Below are positions 1-7,755 of a stretch of 57,709 nt of DNA, one piece after another. The notes below the pieces were generated by a model, which did not search any database, was not told where the DNA came from, and saw only the letters and a program-made list of their open reading frames with translations. The translations under genes and the position numbers were made by a program. Origin of the DNA: DATATB01 sp036268995 (GTDB lineage: Bacteria; Planctomycetota; Planctomycetia; Pirellulales; PNKZ01). The stretch spans positions 1 through 57,709 of the forward strand of contig DATATB010000168.1 of NCBI GenBank assembly GCA_036268995.1. The letters run 5' to 3'. How positions within the stretch are numbered: the stretch's first letter is position 1; each line of letters begins with the position of its first letter.

Positions 1-202
1 GCTAGCCGGGGTCCAGGGGCGGCAATGAGCCCCCCTGGTCTGCGTGAACGCCAGAAACAACTGCGGCGATAGCCGATCCACTGCATTCTTCGCCTTCGTT
101 CAAACAACGCTTTTCACCCACAGATTCCGCTGAAGACCCAAAAAAAAGAACGACGACAATGGCCTTGGTCCTGAGCTTGCTGTATTCATCCGAAGGGAAT
201 AC

Positions 203-484
203 ATGCCCCAATTCGGGGAGGTAAAAAAGTTTCTAGCGATGCCTGGGAACGGAAGCGTTGTCGAGCATTACCTTTCGGCGGCCAACGAATTCGACGAGCA
301 AATTACGATCCACCGCAAAGGCTACGCAGTCTTCGACAATGTGCTAGAGCGGATCATGGCGCTTCTTTTCGCAAGGGACGGCGACTTAGCCCGGAAGAAG
401 CGGCTATCCAAGTTGATCATTTACTATATGTATTGGAACTGCGACATCGCGTCCGAGGCGCCCGACAATGCTGCGTCCGACTAA
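203..484 (+). CDS. ABC-3C effector C-terminal domain, probably a remnant
   Basis: A 93-residue frame with the pattern I associate with the C-terminal domain of ABC-three-component effectors: a MPGNGSVVEHY segment, a LLFARD motif and the near-terminal MYWNCDI block. In this family an N-terminal toxic domain (protease, nuclease or other) is joined to this domain, which docks on the ATPase complex. Here no toxic domain is attached. The frame is open only from about 134, because TGA at 131-133 closes it, and the ATG at 203 lacks a convincing ribosome site. It overlaps the next gene by 17 nt, the expected effector, middle component, ATPase order. Either the effector is broken just upstream or this is a stand-alone docking subunit. 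Family assignment is from memory of the motif and moderately sure. Confidence 0.55.
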   Translation: MPQFGEVKKFLAMPGNGSVVEHYLSAANEFDEQITIHRKGYAVFDNVLERIMALLFARDGDLARKKRLSKLIIYYMYWNCDIASEAPDNAASD

Positions 485-704
485 ACACTCTGACCCACAG
501 CTCACTGTCCTTCCCATAGCGGGTGCGCTGCTGAAGCGCATTCGGAAAAAGCGCGCTTGCACTATTGAAGATCTCCGCAAATTCACCGAGAGCATCGGTC
601 CTGACCGCATCCCGCTGTTGATGCCTTCGATAACTCTTCTCTACCTGCTTGGCTTGGTTGAGTACCGCCGGAAGACGGATTGCATGGAGTATGTCGGGTC
701 GTGA
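468..704 (+). CDS. ABC-3C middle component (MC6-like)
   Basis: A 78-residue protein that starts inside the preceding gene and ends inside the start codon of the ATPase gene (GTGA overlap at 701-704), so the genes are almost certainly translationally coupled. It opens with MLRPTKHSD and has a helical middle followed by a hydrophobic LLYLLGLVEY segment. This matches the small winged-helix-like middle components of ABC-3C systems, which open with a PxKH motif and have a late leucine-rich helix before a short strand. In these systems it is thought to bridge the ATPase and the effector. The subtype call (MC6) is by motif resemblance only. No catalytic residues are expected. Confidence 0.6.
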   Translation: MLRPTKHSDPQLTVLPIAGALLKRIRKKRACTIEDLRKFTESIGPDRIPLLMPSITLLYLLGLVEYRRKTDCMEYVGS

Positions 705-2476
705 AACTCAGCAAGCTTTACTCGAACTTCCCAAGGAAGTTCCGATCTGTCAAATTCAACGACGGCCTAAACGTTGTGCTGGGGCATATCGTAAACCCCA
801 AGTCCCGCGACAAGGACACGCACAATCTTGGGAAGTCGCTCTTCGCCCAATTAATCGACTTCTGCCTAATGAAGCAGAAGGAAAGCGCGTTTTTCCTCTT
901 CGAGCACGAGCAATTTGAGGATTTCGTTTTTTTCCTTGAGCTTCGCACTCACCAAGGCAAATACATAACAATTCGTCGCTCGGTCGCGGAGGCGAGCAAG
1001 GGTTCATTCAAGCGGCACGACCTAGGCGACCAAGATTTCATCGATCTTGGAGAGCCCCAATGGGACCACTGGAATCTTCCATTCGAAAAGGCAAGGGAGG
1101 TTCTCGACGGCGCACTCGACATGGCGGTACTAAGGCCCTGGTCTTTCAGGCAAGCGGTCTCATACTCCCTCCGTTCGCAAAAGGACTTTGACGAACCCTT
1201 CAAGCTCGCGAAGTTCCTCGGCGGCCATGCAAACTGGAAACCATTTCTGTCGCACGTCCTAGGGTTTGATGGCAAGACCGTTGCGAGCGGCTACGGATTA
1301 GAGGCGGAGCTCGCGACACTAAGGAGTGAGGAGAAGCAACTGGCCGCACGCACAAACGGCGTCGAAGAAGCAGACGCCATTCGGGGCCAAATTGAAATTG
1401 TTGAACAAGACGTAGATACAATTCAACAGGAGCTGGACAAGTTCGACTTCTCACCAGAGGACAAGCGGGTAACACGGCAACTGGTGACGTCGATCGACGG
1501 CCGAATCGTGCAGTTGAATGAGGCCCGATACACTCTCAGCTCCGACAAAGCACGAATCCAGTCCGCGATGTCAGTACATCTTTCAATCGACTTGAAATCT
1601 CTCAGCAAAATATTCGGGGAATCAAAGATATACTTCTCCGATCAGGTCCAAAAAGACTTCGCGGCACTCGAAAGATTTAACCGGGAGTTGGCTGAGGAGC
1701 GCGACGAATACCTACGAAAGGACTTGGAAGAGATCGACGCTCAATTGGCGCGCACCGACACGGAGCTAGCCGAGTTGAACGAGGAACGTGCCGAAGCCCT
1801 CGCGTCGTTAACGGATGCAGAATCGCTCTCGAAGTATAAACGCCTGACAAAGCAGCTCGTGAGTCGGCAGGCGGATCTTGAGACCTTAAAGAGAGCGCAA
1901 GCAGCTCTGAGCGAGCTGATCTCCAAACGGAAGGAGATTAAAAAGAAGGGGAAGAAACTGGAGTCAATTGCGGCGGAACTGGAAAAAGCCGTCAACAACC
2001 CCTCCGCTCGCTACAAAGCCATCCACTTGTACTTTAACCAGATTGTGACGAAGGTCATTGATCTGCACGCGAATCTTTTTTCGCGAGTGAATAAAGAAGG
2101 GCATTTGGAATTCAACGCCCAGATTCTGGACAAGTCTGGAAAGCCGTCAAGCGCAGGAGAGGGTTTCTCGTACGGTCGCCTCCTCTGTATTGCGTTCGAT
2201 TTATCGATTATCAGGGCATACCTCAAAGAGCCGTTTCCACATTTCGTCTATCACGACGGATTTCTCGAAACTCTCGACGATCGAAAAAAGCTCAACCTTA
2301 TAGATGTTTCCCGTGATTACTGCCGCCTCGGCGTTCAGCACATTGTCACAGTTATCGACTCGGAGCTCCCTCACGATTCCAGCGGAAAACGCGTTTCGTT
2401 CAGCTCCGATGAGATAATCCTCACGCTTACCGACGAGGGGAACAACGGCCGCCTCTTCAGGATGCCACCCTGGTAG
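701..2476 (+). CDS. DUF2326-type ABC ATPase of an ABC-3C conflict system
   Basis: A 591-residue SMC/RecF-like ABC ATPase. The N-terminal lobe has an aberrant P-loop ending HNLGKS (residues about 41-46), typical of DUF2326 proteins. A long charged coiled coil spans roughly residues 190-440. The C-terminal lobe has a SAGEGFSYG signature-like region and a Walker B-like HFVYHDGFLE (about 514-523), a hallmark of the family. I chose the GTG at 701 because it overlaps the preceding stop (GTGA) and leaves MKLSKLYSN as a natural first strand; a TTG at 680 is also in frame. The family is predicted to sense DNA or nucleoprotein changes and to license an effector. A/T richness and codon use differ from the fad operon that follows, suggesting horizontal gain. 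Confidence 0.8.
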   Translation: MKLSKLYSNFPRKFRSVKFNDGLNVVLGHIVNPKSRDKDTHNLGKSLFAQLIDFCLMKQKESAFFLFEHEQFEDFVFFLELRTHQGKYITIRRSVAEASKGSFKRHDLGDQDFIDLGEPQWDHWNLPFEKAREVLDGALDMAVLRPWSFRQAVSYSLRSQKDFDEPFKLAKFLGGHANWKPFLSHVLGFDGKTVASGYGLEAELATLRSEEKQLAARTNGVEEADAIRGQIEIVEQDVDTIQQELDKFDFSPEDKRVTRQLVTSIDGRIVQLNEARYTLSSDKARIQSAMSVHLSIDLKSLSKIFGESKIYFSDQVQKDFAALERFNRELAEERDEYLRKDLEEIDAQLARTDTELAELNEERAEALASLTDAESLSKYKRLTKQLVSRQADLETLKRAQAALSELISKRKEIKKKGKKLESIAAELEKAVNNPSARYKAIHLYFNQIVTKVIDLHANLFSRVNKEGHLEFNAQILDKSGKPSSAGEGFSYGRLLCIAFDLSIIRAYLKEPFPHFVYHDGFLETLDDRKKLNLIDVSRDYCRLGVQHIVTVIDSELPHDSSGKRVSFSSDEIILTLTDEGNNGRLFRMPPW

Positions 2477-2796
2477 CTGATGTTCAGCGCCGCGCCGAAA
2501 ATGCCGTCTATCCCGAAGGCAACTCTTGCTACGAATGCGGCTGGGCCCGATCAGGGCGTCATTATTGGCTGCAGCCGGCGCTTGGTTGATGCACAGGCCT
2601 GCTTTTCCGCAGCCCTTCGTTCTCTTGCGCGAGTTGAATGTGCTCTCGTGTTGCGACAGCGGCTCAAGCGGGCGCAACAGTTGATGGCATGCGATTACTG
2701 GCCCGCCGCGTTTCCGGCGCCGAAGAAGCGCCTGCAGACCTTTTTACACGCTTTCGCCGTTCGCGAATGCCTAGCGGGCCGAACCTTCCGGTCATT
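2477..2796. other. intergenic stretch without a recognisable gene
   Basis: About 320 bases lie between the ATPase stop and the tail of the acyl-CoA dehydrogenase gene. A plus-strand frame of about 110 codons crosses it, but its composition is not protein-like and it has no plausible ribosome site. I see no repeat, tRNA or transposase remnant that would mark the edge of an island. Confidence 0.5.
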
Positions 2797-4713
2797 TCAC
2801 TCGTTCGCGTAGGGCATCATGATTTCGCCGGCGGCGATGCCGGCGATGGCGGCGAAACCGCCGTCGGCGATGGAGGCACCGAGCCGGTTGGCATTGCGCA
2901 GATAGCGATCGCTGGGGCGGCGGCCGGTGAGCTTGCGCTGCAAGTCGTCGCAAAAACAATCGGCAGCTTCGTGCACGAGCGTGTCGCTTTGCCGCGCGGC
3001 ATACAGACTGGTGCAGAGCATGATGATGGCGTCTTGCACGCGCAGCGAGACTTCGGCCATGCGGCATTGCCGGTCGGCCAAGGCGAGTTGATACTTCCGC
3101 ATCAGGCCGCTGATCTCCAAGGCCGAGTGGCCCAGCCAATCGACCGCAAACTCCGCGCGCTTTTGCAGGGCTGGCGGCATCTTGGGCAGCTCGGGCTCGG
3201 GATGCCGGCGGATCTTTTGCCCCAAGAACCACTTTGAATACTGCCAGAGCGGCTCGCGCAGAGCCCAGGCATGGGCCGGGTTGGCGAGGTTGGGCTTTTT
3301 GATGCCGGCGGCCGCCAGCGTCTTGCCGATCGGCTCGAAAAACTGCGTGCCGTGCTGCTTCACGAGCGACTTGAAGAAGGCCATGCCCAGCATTTCGCCT
3401 TCGCCTTCGTAAATGCAAGGGGCCAAAAACTCGTGGACGTTGTCGCCGAACATGTGGCCGTGCAGGAAGGCCCGGCCGCCGTGCGTCTTCATCATCAGCT
3501 CGATGGCCGCTTCCTTTTGGGCCTCGCTGCCAAAAATCTTGGCGATGATGCACTCCATTTCGCCACGATAGCCTTGATCGATCAGGCCCGAGCACCAGGC
3601 GACCAGCGCGTCGCTGGCCACGATCAACCCGGCCAGCCGAGCAACGCGCCGCCGCACCAGCTCGCGGCTGGCGATCGCGGCGCCGTAGGTCTTGCGGAAG
3701 CGAGCCCAGGGGAGCATGCCGGCCAGCATCAGCCGCATGTTGCCGGCCGAGGCGGCGCACAGCGCAACACGCCCGAGGTTCAGGCCATGATAAGCGATCG
3801 TCAGCCCGTCGCCCCGAGCGGGTCGCAACAGGTTGGCGGCCGGCACGCGAAAATCGCGGAAAATGATCCCCTGGTTGTAGGCGTGCTTCAGCGCGTACAG
3901 GCCGTATTTCTTGAGTTGAAAGTGCTCGTTCTCCGCGTTGGGCAGTTCGACGACCAGCACGGCCGGCCGATCGTCGATGAGGCACACCAGCCCGATCGTG
4001 CGACCCGGCACGACATTGGTGATGAACAGTTTTTCGCCGTTGACGACGTAAGCGTCCCCGTCGAGCACGGCCCGGGTGCGCAGCGCGGTCAGATCGGAGC
4101 CGGCGCCGGGCTCGGTGAGGGCGAAGGCCGAGAGGCGTGAGCCGTTGGCCAGGCCGGGCAAGTACCACGATTTTTGCTCGGCGTTGCCGAAGGCGCGCAC
4201 GGGGTCGACCGCCCCGATGCAGCCATGCACGCTGGCCAAGCCCGCCACGGTGGGATCGATCGTCGCCATGCGCGTGAGAAACGGTGCAAAGCTGGCAAAC
4301 GCGGCGCCCGATCCGCCGTACTCACGATCGACGAGCAGCCCCCAATAACCGGCGGCGCCCAACTCCTGGAACACGGCGTCGGTGATCTTGCCGGCCGAGT
4401 CCATCAGCGTGCCGGCGGCGCGGTGTCGAGCCGCAATGGCCAGCGACGCGTCCATGACCTTGGTCACTTCCGGCGGCGTGTTGGGCGTCTCGCTGGCAAA
4501 CAGCTTGACCGGCACCTCGTTTTCCCACACGGCGCGATGGGCCGGGCTGGCCGTCGTCTGATATTGCGGGGCGAACAAGGCCTCGACCTGGTCGTCGGCT
4601 CGGTCGATGGCGCCGGTGCGCCGGGATTCTTCCTCGCTCTTGCCGCCGAGCTTTAATGCGGTTTCGGCGAAGGACGCCTGTTCGACCGGGGGCTGTTCTG
4701 TCGGGCTGTGCAT
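2797..4713 (-). CDS. long acyl-CoA dehydrogenase
   Basis: A 638-residue FAD-dependent acyl-CoA dehydrogenase that would form the first double bond in fatty-acyl-CoA during beta-oxidation. It shows the family signature LTEPGAGSDLTALR in the FAD domain, followed by the beta barrel and the helical C-terminal domain. The IYEGEGE motif places the catalytic glutamate near residue 436. It is longer than the usual 380-400 residues; about 200 residues after the catalytic Glu form an extra helical domain, as in some FadE12-like and planctomycete enzymes. The ATG at 4713 is preferred because AAGGA lies 9 bases upstream; an in-frame frame opens 51 bases earlier. It is the last gene of the fadJ-fadA-fadD operon. 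Confidence 0.88.
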   Translation of the reverse strand: MHSPTEQPPVEQASFAETALKLGGKSEEESRRTGAIDRADDQVEALFAPQYQTTASPAHRAVWENEVPVKLFASETPNTPPEVTKVMDASLAIAARHRAAGTLMDSAGKITDAVFQELGAAGYWGLLVDREYGGSGAAFASFAPFLTRMATIDPTVAGLASVHGCIGAVDPVRAFGNAEQKSWYLPGLANGSRLSAFALTEPGAGSDLTALRTRAVLDGDAYVVNGEKLFITNVVPGRTIGLVCLIDDRPAVLVVELPNAENEHFQLKKYGLYALKHAYNQGIIFRDFRVPAANLLRPARGDGLTIAYHGLNLGRVALCAASAGNMRLMLAGMLPWARFRKTYGAAIASRELVRRRVARLAGLIVASDALVAWCSGLIDQGYRGEMECIIAKIFGSEAQKEAAIELMMKTHGGRAFLHGHMFGDNVHEFLAPCIYEGEGEMLGMAFFKSLVKQHGTQFFEPIGKTLAAAGIKKPNLANPAHAWALREPLWQYSKWFLGQKIRRHPEPELPKMPPALQKRAEFAVDWLGHSALEISGLMRKYQLALADRQCRMAEVSLRVQDAIIMLCTSLYAARQSDTLVHEAADCFCDDLQRKLTGRRPSDRYLRNANRLGASIADGGFAAIAGIAAGEIMMPYANE

Positions 4714-4797
4714 GGGGCCGGATTCCTTGATAAATGAACCGCACCGCAACTCCGGCGGTGCCACAATCTATTCTACGCCGCAACCGGGGCTCAAAAA

Positions 4798-6486
4798 TCA
4801 GCCGATTGCAGCCTTGTCGGCATACATCGAGTCGATCAGATCGGCGTAATTGGCGGCAATCTGGCTGCGACGCAGCTTGAGCGTGGGCGTGACTTCGCCG
4901 CGTTCGGCCGAAAAGGGGCGATCGAGCAACACGAAATTCTGCACCTGCTCGTACCGCGAGACCACCGCCAGCCGCTGGTCCACGCACTCTTTGACCAACC
5001 GTCGGACCCGCGCGTCGCTCAGCCAATCGTCGGACTCCAGTTGGATGCTGCGCGACTCGGCCAGCGTCTTCAAGACCTGCACGTCGGGCACGATCAGCGC
5101 TGTCAGATAGTTTCGCCCATCGCCTACGACCAGTGCCTGCTGGATGAGTGGATCCTCGGTAAGCAGCGATTCCAGATGCACCGGAGCAATGTTCTTGCCG
5201 CCGGCCGTGACGATCAGTTCCTTTTTGCGGCCGGTGATCTTCAAAAAGCCGTCGGAGTCCAGCTCGCCCAGATCGCCCGTATGCAGCCAACCGTCGCTGA
5301 GGATCGCGGCGGTGGCGGCCGGGTCATTCCAGTAGCCGAGCATCACGTGCGGCCCGCGGGTGAGGATTTCGCCTTCGGGCGAGACTTGCACCTCGACGCC
5401 CGGAATCGGCCGGCCGACGGTGCCCAGTTTGTGATGCCGCTGGGTTTCGGTCGCGATCACCGGCGAGGTCTCGGTCAGACCATAGCCTTGCACCAGCAGG
5501 AGCCCTTGTTGCTCGTAGACGCGGGCGATGTGCTCCGGCAGCGGCGCGCCGCCGGAAACCAGCAGCCGCATCCGACCGCCAAACAGCGCGACCAGCGCGC
5601 CGGGCTTGTCGACCATGCCCTGCTCGACCAGAAAGCGATACACCTTCTCGAAAAAGTACGGCACGCCATTGAGCAGCGTAGGCAGCAGTTGCCGGCAATT
5701 GGCAATCACCGACTCCGGTGCATCGGCCAGTGCCAACTCGCTGCCGGATGCCAGCCAGGTGTACAAATCGCAAGTCCGCGCGAAGATGTGGCTGAAGGGG
5801 AGCCACGTGAGCCGGCGATCGCCTTCGCGCTGGCCGAAGATTTCGAGCGACGACAGCGCGTTGCTCGCCAGGTTGCGCTGGCTGAGCATCACGCCCTTGG
5901 GATCGCCGGTCGTGCCGGACGTATACAAGATCGTGGCCAGGTCGTCGGCGCGTACGCTGCGCTGGGCGTCGGCCTGCGCCTGCTCGGCAACCCGCTCGTC
6001 AATGTCGTGCAGCAGTTCGCCGAAGCGCACCAGTTGCATATGCGCGCGAGCTTCGGGGCAGGCGTCGAAGGCGACCCACTTCAGTTGCGAGACGAGCGGC
6101 GCCGCATCGCGAATCAGCTTTTCGGCCTGTTCCTCGCCGGAGATGAGGACGACCCGGGCGCCGCTGGCCTGAATTTGATAGGCGATTTGCCGCCCGGACA
6201 ACGACGCGTGAACCGGCACATGTACGGCCTGGGCCATTTGAATGGCCAGGTCAGCCACGATCCACTCGTAGCGATTGGGCGAGACGAGCACCACGCGATC
6301 GCCGCGCTCCACCCCCAGCCGCACCAGTGCCGCAGCCGCGCGGCGTACGTCGGACAGCAGCTCCTCCCAGTTCACCGGCACCCAATCGGCGCCGCGGTGG
6401 ACCACGAGCGCCGGCTGCGTGCCCCGCGCCGCGACCTGGTCGCACACGAGCGAAATCACGGTGGTAGATTCTTCAGCCGCCGTCAT
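4798..6486 (-). CDS. fadD: long-chain fatty acyl-CoA synthetase (AMP-forming)
   Basis: A 562-residue member of the ANL adenylating superfamily, activating fatty acids to acyl-CoA with ATP. The AMP-binding P-loop-like motif YTSGTTGDPKG is intact. The later GYGLTETSPV segment, the hinge region TGDLGELDSDGFLKITGRKKE and the lysine-bearing C-terminal domain follow in order. The length and the conserved ITGRKKELIVT core point to long-chain synthetases of the FadD15 type. It sits 24 nt after fadA and 84 nt before the acyl-CoA dehydrogenase on the same strand, so import/activation and beta-oxidation enzymes are co-transcribed. The exact chain-length preference cannot be read from the sequence. Confidence 0.88.
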   Translation of the reverse strand: MTAAEESTTVISLVCDQVAARGTQPALVVHRGADWVPVNWEELLSDVRRAAAALVRLGVERGDRVVLVSPNRYEWIVADLAIQMAQAVHVPVHASLSGRQIAYQIQASGARVVLISGEEQAEKLIRDAAPLVSQLKWVAFDACPEARAHMQLVRFGELLHDIDERVAEQAQADAQRSVRADDLATILYTSGTTGDPKGVMLSQRNLASNALSSLEIFGQREGDRRLTWLPFSHIFARTCDLYTWLASGSELALADAPESVIANCRQLLPTLLNGVPYFFEKVYRFLVEQGMVDKPGALVALFGGRMRLLVSGGAPLPEHIARVYEQQGLLLVQGYGLTETSPVIATETQRHHKLGTVGRPIPGVEVQVSPEGEILTRGPHVMLGYWNDPAATAAILSDGWLHTGDLGELDSDGFLKITGRKKELIVTAGGKNIAPVHLESLLTEDPLIQQALVVGDGRNYLTALIVPDVQVLKTLAESRSIQLESDDWLSDARVRRLVKECVDQRLAVVSRYEQVQNFVLLDRPFSAERGEVTPTLKLRRSQIAANYADLIDSMYADKAAIG

Positions 6487-6510
6487 GCACCTGGTCTCGC
6501 ACTTGCCGCT

Positions 6511-7671
6511 TCAATCGAGGCGCTCAAAGATCGTGGCGATGCCCTGGCCGACGCCGATGCACATCGTCGCCAGTCCCAATCGGGCGCCGCGGTCGATCAT
6601 TGTGTGAATCAGAGTGGTGGCAATCCGAGCGCCGCTGGCGCCTAGCGGATGGCCGATGGCAATCGCGCCGCCGCGCACGTTCAGCTTGCTTTCGTCCACG
6701 CCCAACATGCGAATGCAGGCGATCGTCTGCGACGCAAAGGCTTCGTTGATTTCGATCAGATCCATGTCGGCGAGCTTGAGACCCGCGCGCTTGAGCGCCT
6801 TTTGCGTGGCCGGCACGGGGCCGGTGCCCATCACGGCCGGGTCGACACCGACGACGGCCGTGGCCACGACGCGCACCAGCGGCTTGAGGCCCAGCTCGTG
6901 GGCCCGCTCGTCGGACATCATTAAGAGCGCCGCGGCGCCGTCGTTCAGGGGCGAGCTGTTGCCGGCCGTGACAGTGCCCATGCCGGGCATGAAAGCGGGC
7001 TTGAGGGCCGCCAAGGTCGCCATGTTGCAATCAGGCCGGACGCATTGATCAAAGGTCACCTGGATGCGACGGCCCGCCTCGTCGTGTCCCCACACCGGGA
7101 TGATTTCAGCCTTGAACTCGCCGGCGGCATGCGCGGCCGCCGCGTGCAGATGGCTGCGCATGGCGAAGGCATCTTGCTCTTCGCGGCTGATGCCTTGCGT
7201 CTGGGCCAGGAACTCGGCCGTGACGCCCATGCTCAGCGCACCCTTGCTGGTGTGCTGGAACAGTTTTGGGTTCAAGTCCACATCCTGGTCCATCGGAATA
7301 TGCTGCATGTGCTCCAGACCGCCGACAATCTGCACGTCTTCGAAGCCGGCGATAATGGCGTGCGTGGCCTGGTTGACGGCCTGCAAGCTCGAGCCGCAGA
7401 GCCGATTGACGGTTGTGCCGCCGGTCTGGGCTGGCAGGCCCGACATCAGACCGACGCTACGAGCGACATTCAGGCCTTGCTCGCCCTGTTGCTGCGTGTT
7501 GCCCAGCACCAGGTCCTCGACCACGGCCGGGTCGATGCCGGTCCGCTCGATCAGGGCCTTGACCACGGCCGTGGCCAGGTCGTCCGAGCGGACATGGCGA
7601 AATACGCCTTTTTCCTTATGCGACCGGCCCACTGCGGTGCGCACGCTATCGATAATCACTGCGTTTTTCAT
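6511..7671 (-). CDS. fadA: 3-ketoacyl-CoA thiolase, beta-oxidation beta subunit
   Basis: A 386-residue thiolase that releases acetyl-CoA in the last step of the beta-oxidation cycle. The nucleophilic cysteine is Cys92 in NRLCGSSLQA. The catalytic His341 lies in GHPLGASGARI, and the second cysteine, Cys371, lies in MCIGVGQG, a variant of the FadA MCIGLGQG. The closing IATIFERL is also FadA-like, favouring a degradative thiolase over a biosynthetic PhaA type. It follows fadJ by 84 nt; the two products would form the FadB/FadJ-FadA complex in the cytoplasm. Confidence 0.9.
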   Translation of the reverse strand: MKNAVIIDSVRTAVGRSHKEKGVFRHVRSDDLATAVVKALIERTGIDPAVVEDLVLGNTQQQGEQGLNVARSVGLMSGLPAQTGGTTVNRLCGSSLQAVNQATHAIIAGFEDVQIVGGLEHMQHIPMDQDVDLNPKLFQHTSKGALSMGVTAEFLAQTQGISREEQDAFAMRSHLHAAAAHAAGEFKAEIIPVWGHDEAGRRIQVTFDQCVRPDCNMATLAALKPAFMPGMGTVTAGNSSPLNDGAAALLMMSDERAHELGLKPLVRVVATAVVGVDPAVMGTGPVPATQKALKRAGLKLADMDLIEINEAFASQTIACIRMLGVDESKLNVRGGAIAIGHPLGASGARIATTLIHTMIDRGARLGLATMCIGVGQGIATIFERLD

Positions 7672-7755
7672 GGCCGCTCAATTCGCTCGAGTTAGCTCAA
7701 TGCGATCTGCTAAAGGATACTCCACCAGACAATTCTAGGAGTGGAGTCCAATCGC

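Noticed and set aside
2480..2812. Open frame of 110 codons after the ABC-3C ATPase
   Set aside because: No ribosome site and composition unlike a protein; it runs into the antisense tail of the acyl-CoA dehydrogenase gene.
2792..4168. Long second frame within the acyl-CoA dehydrogenase gene
   Set aside because: Arg/Ala/Pro-rich shadow of a high-GC gene; the other frame carries the family motifs.
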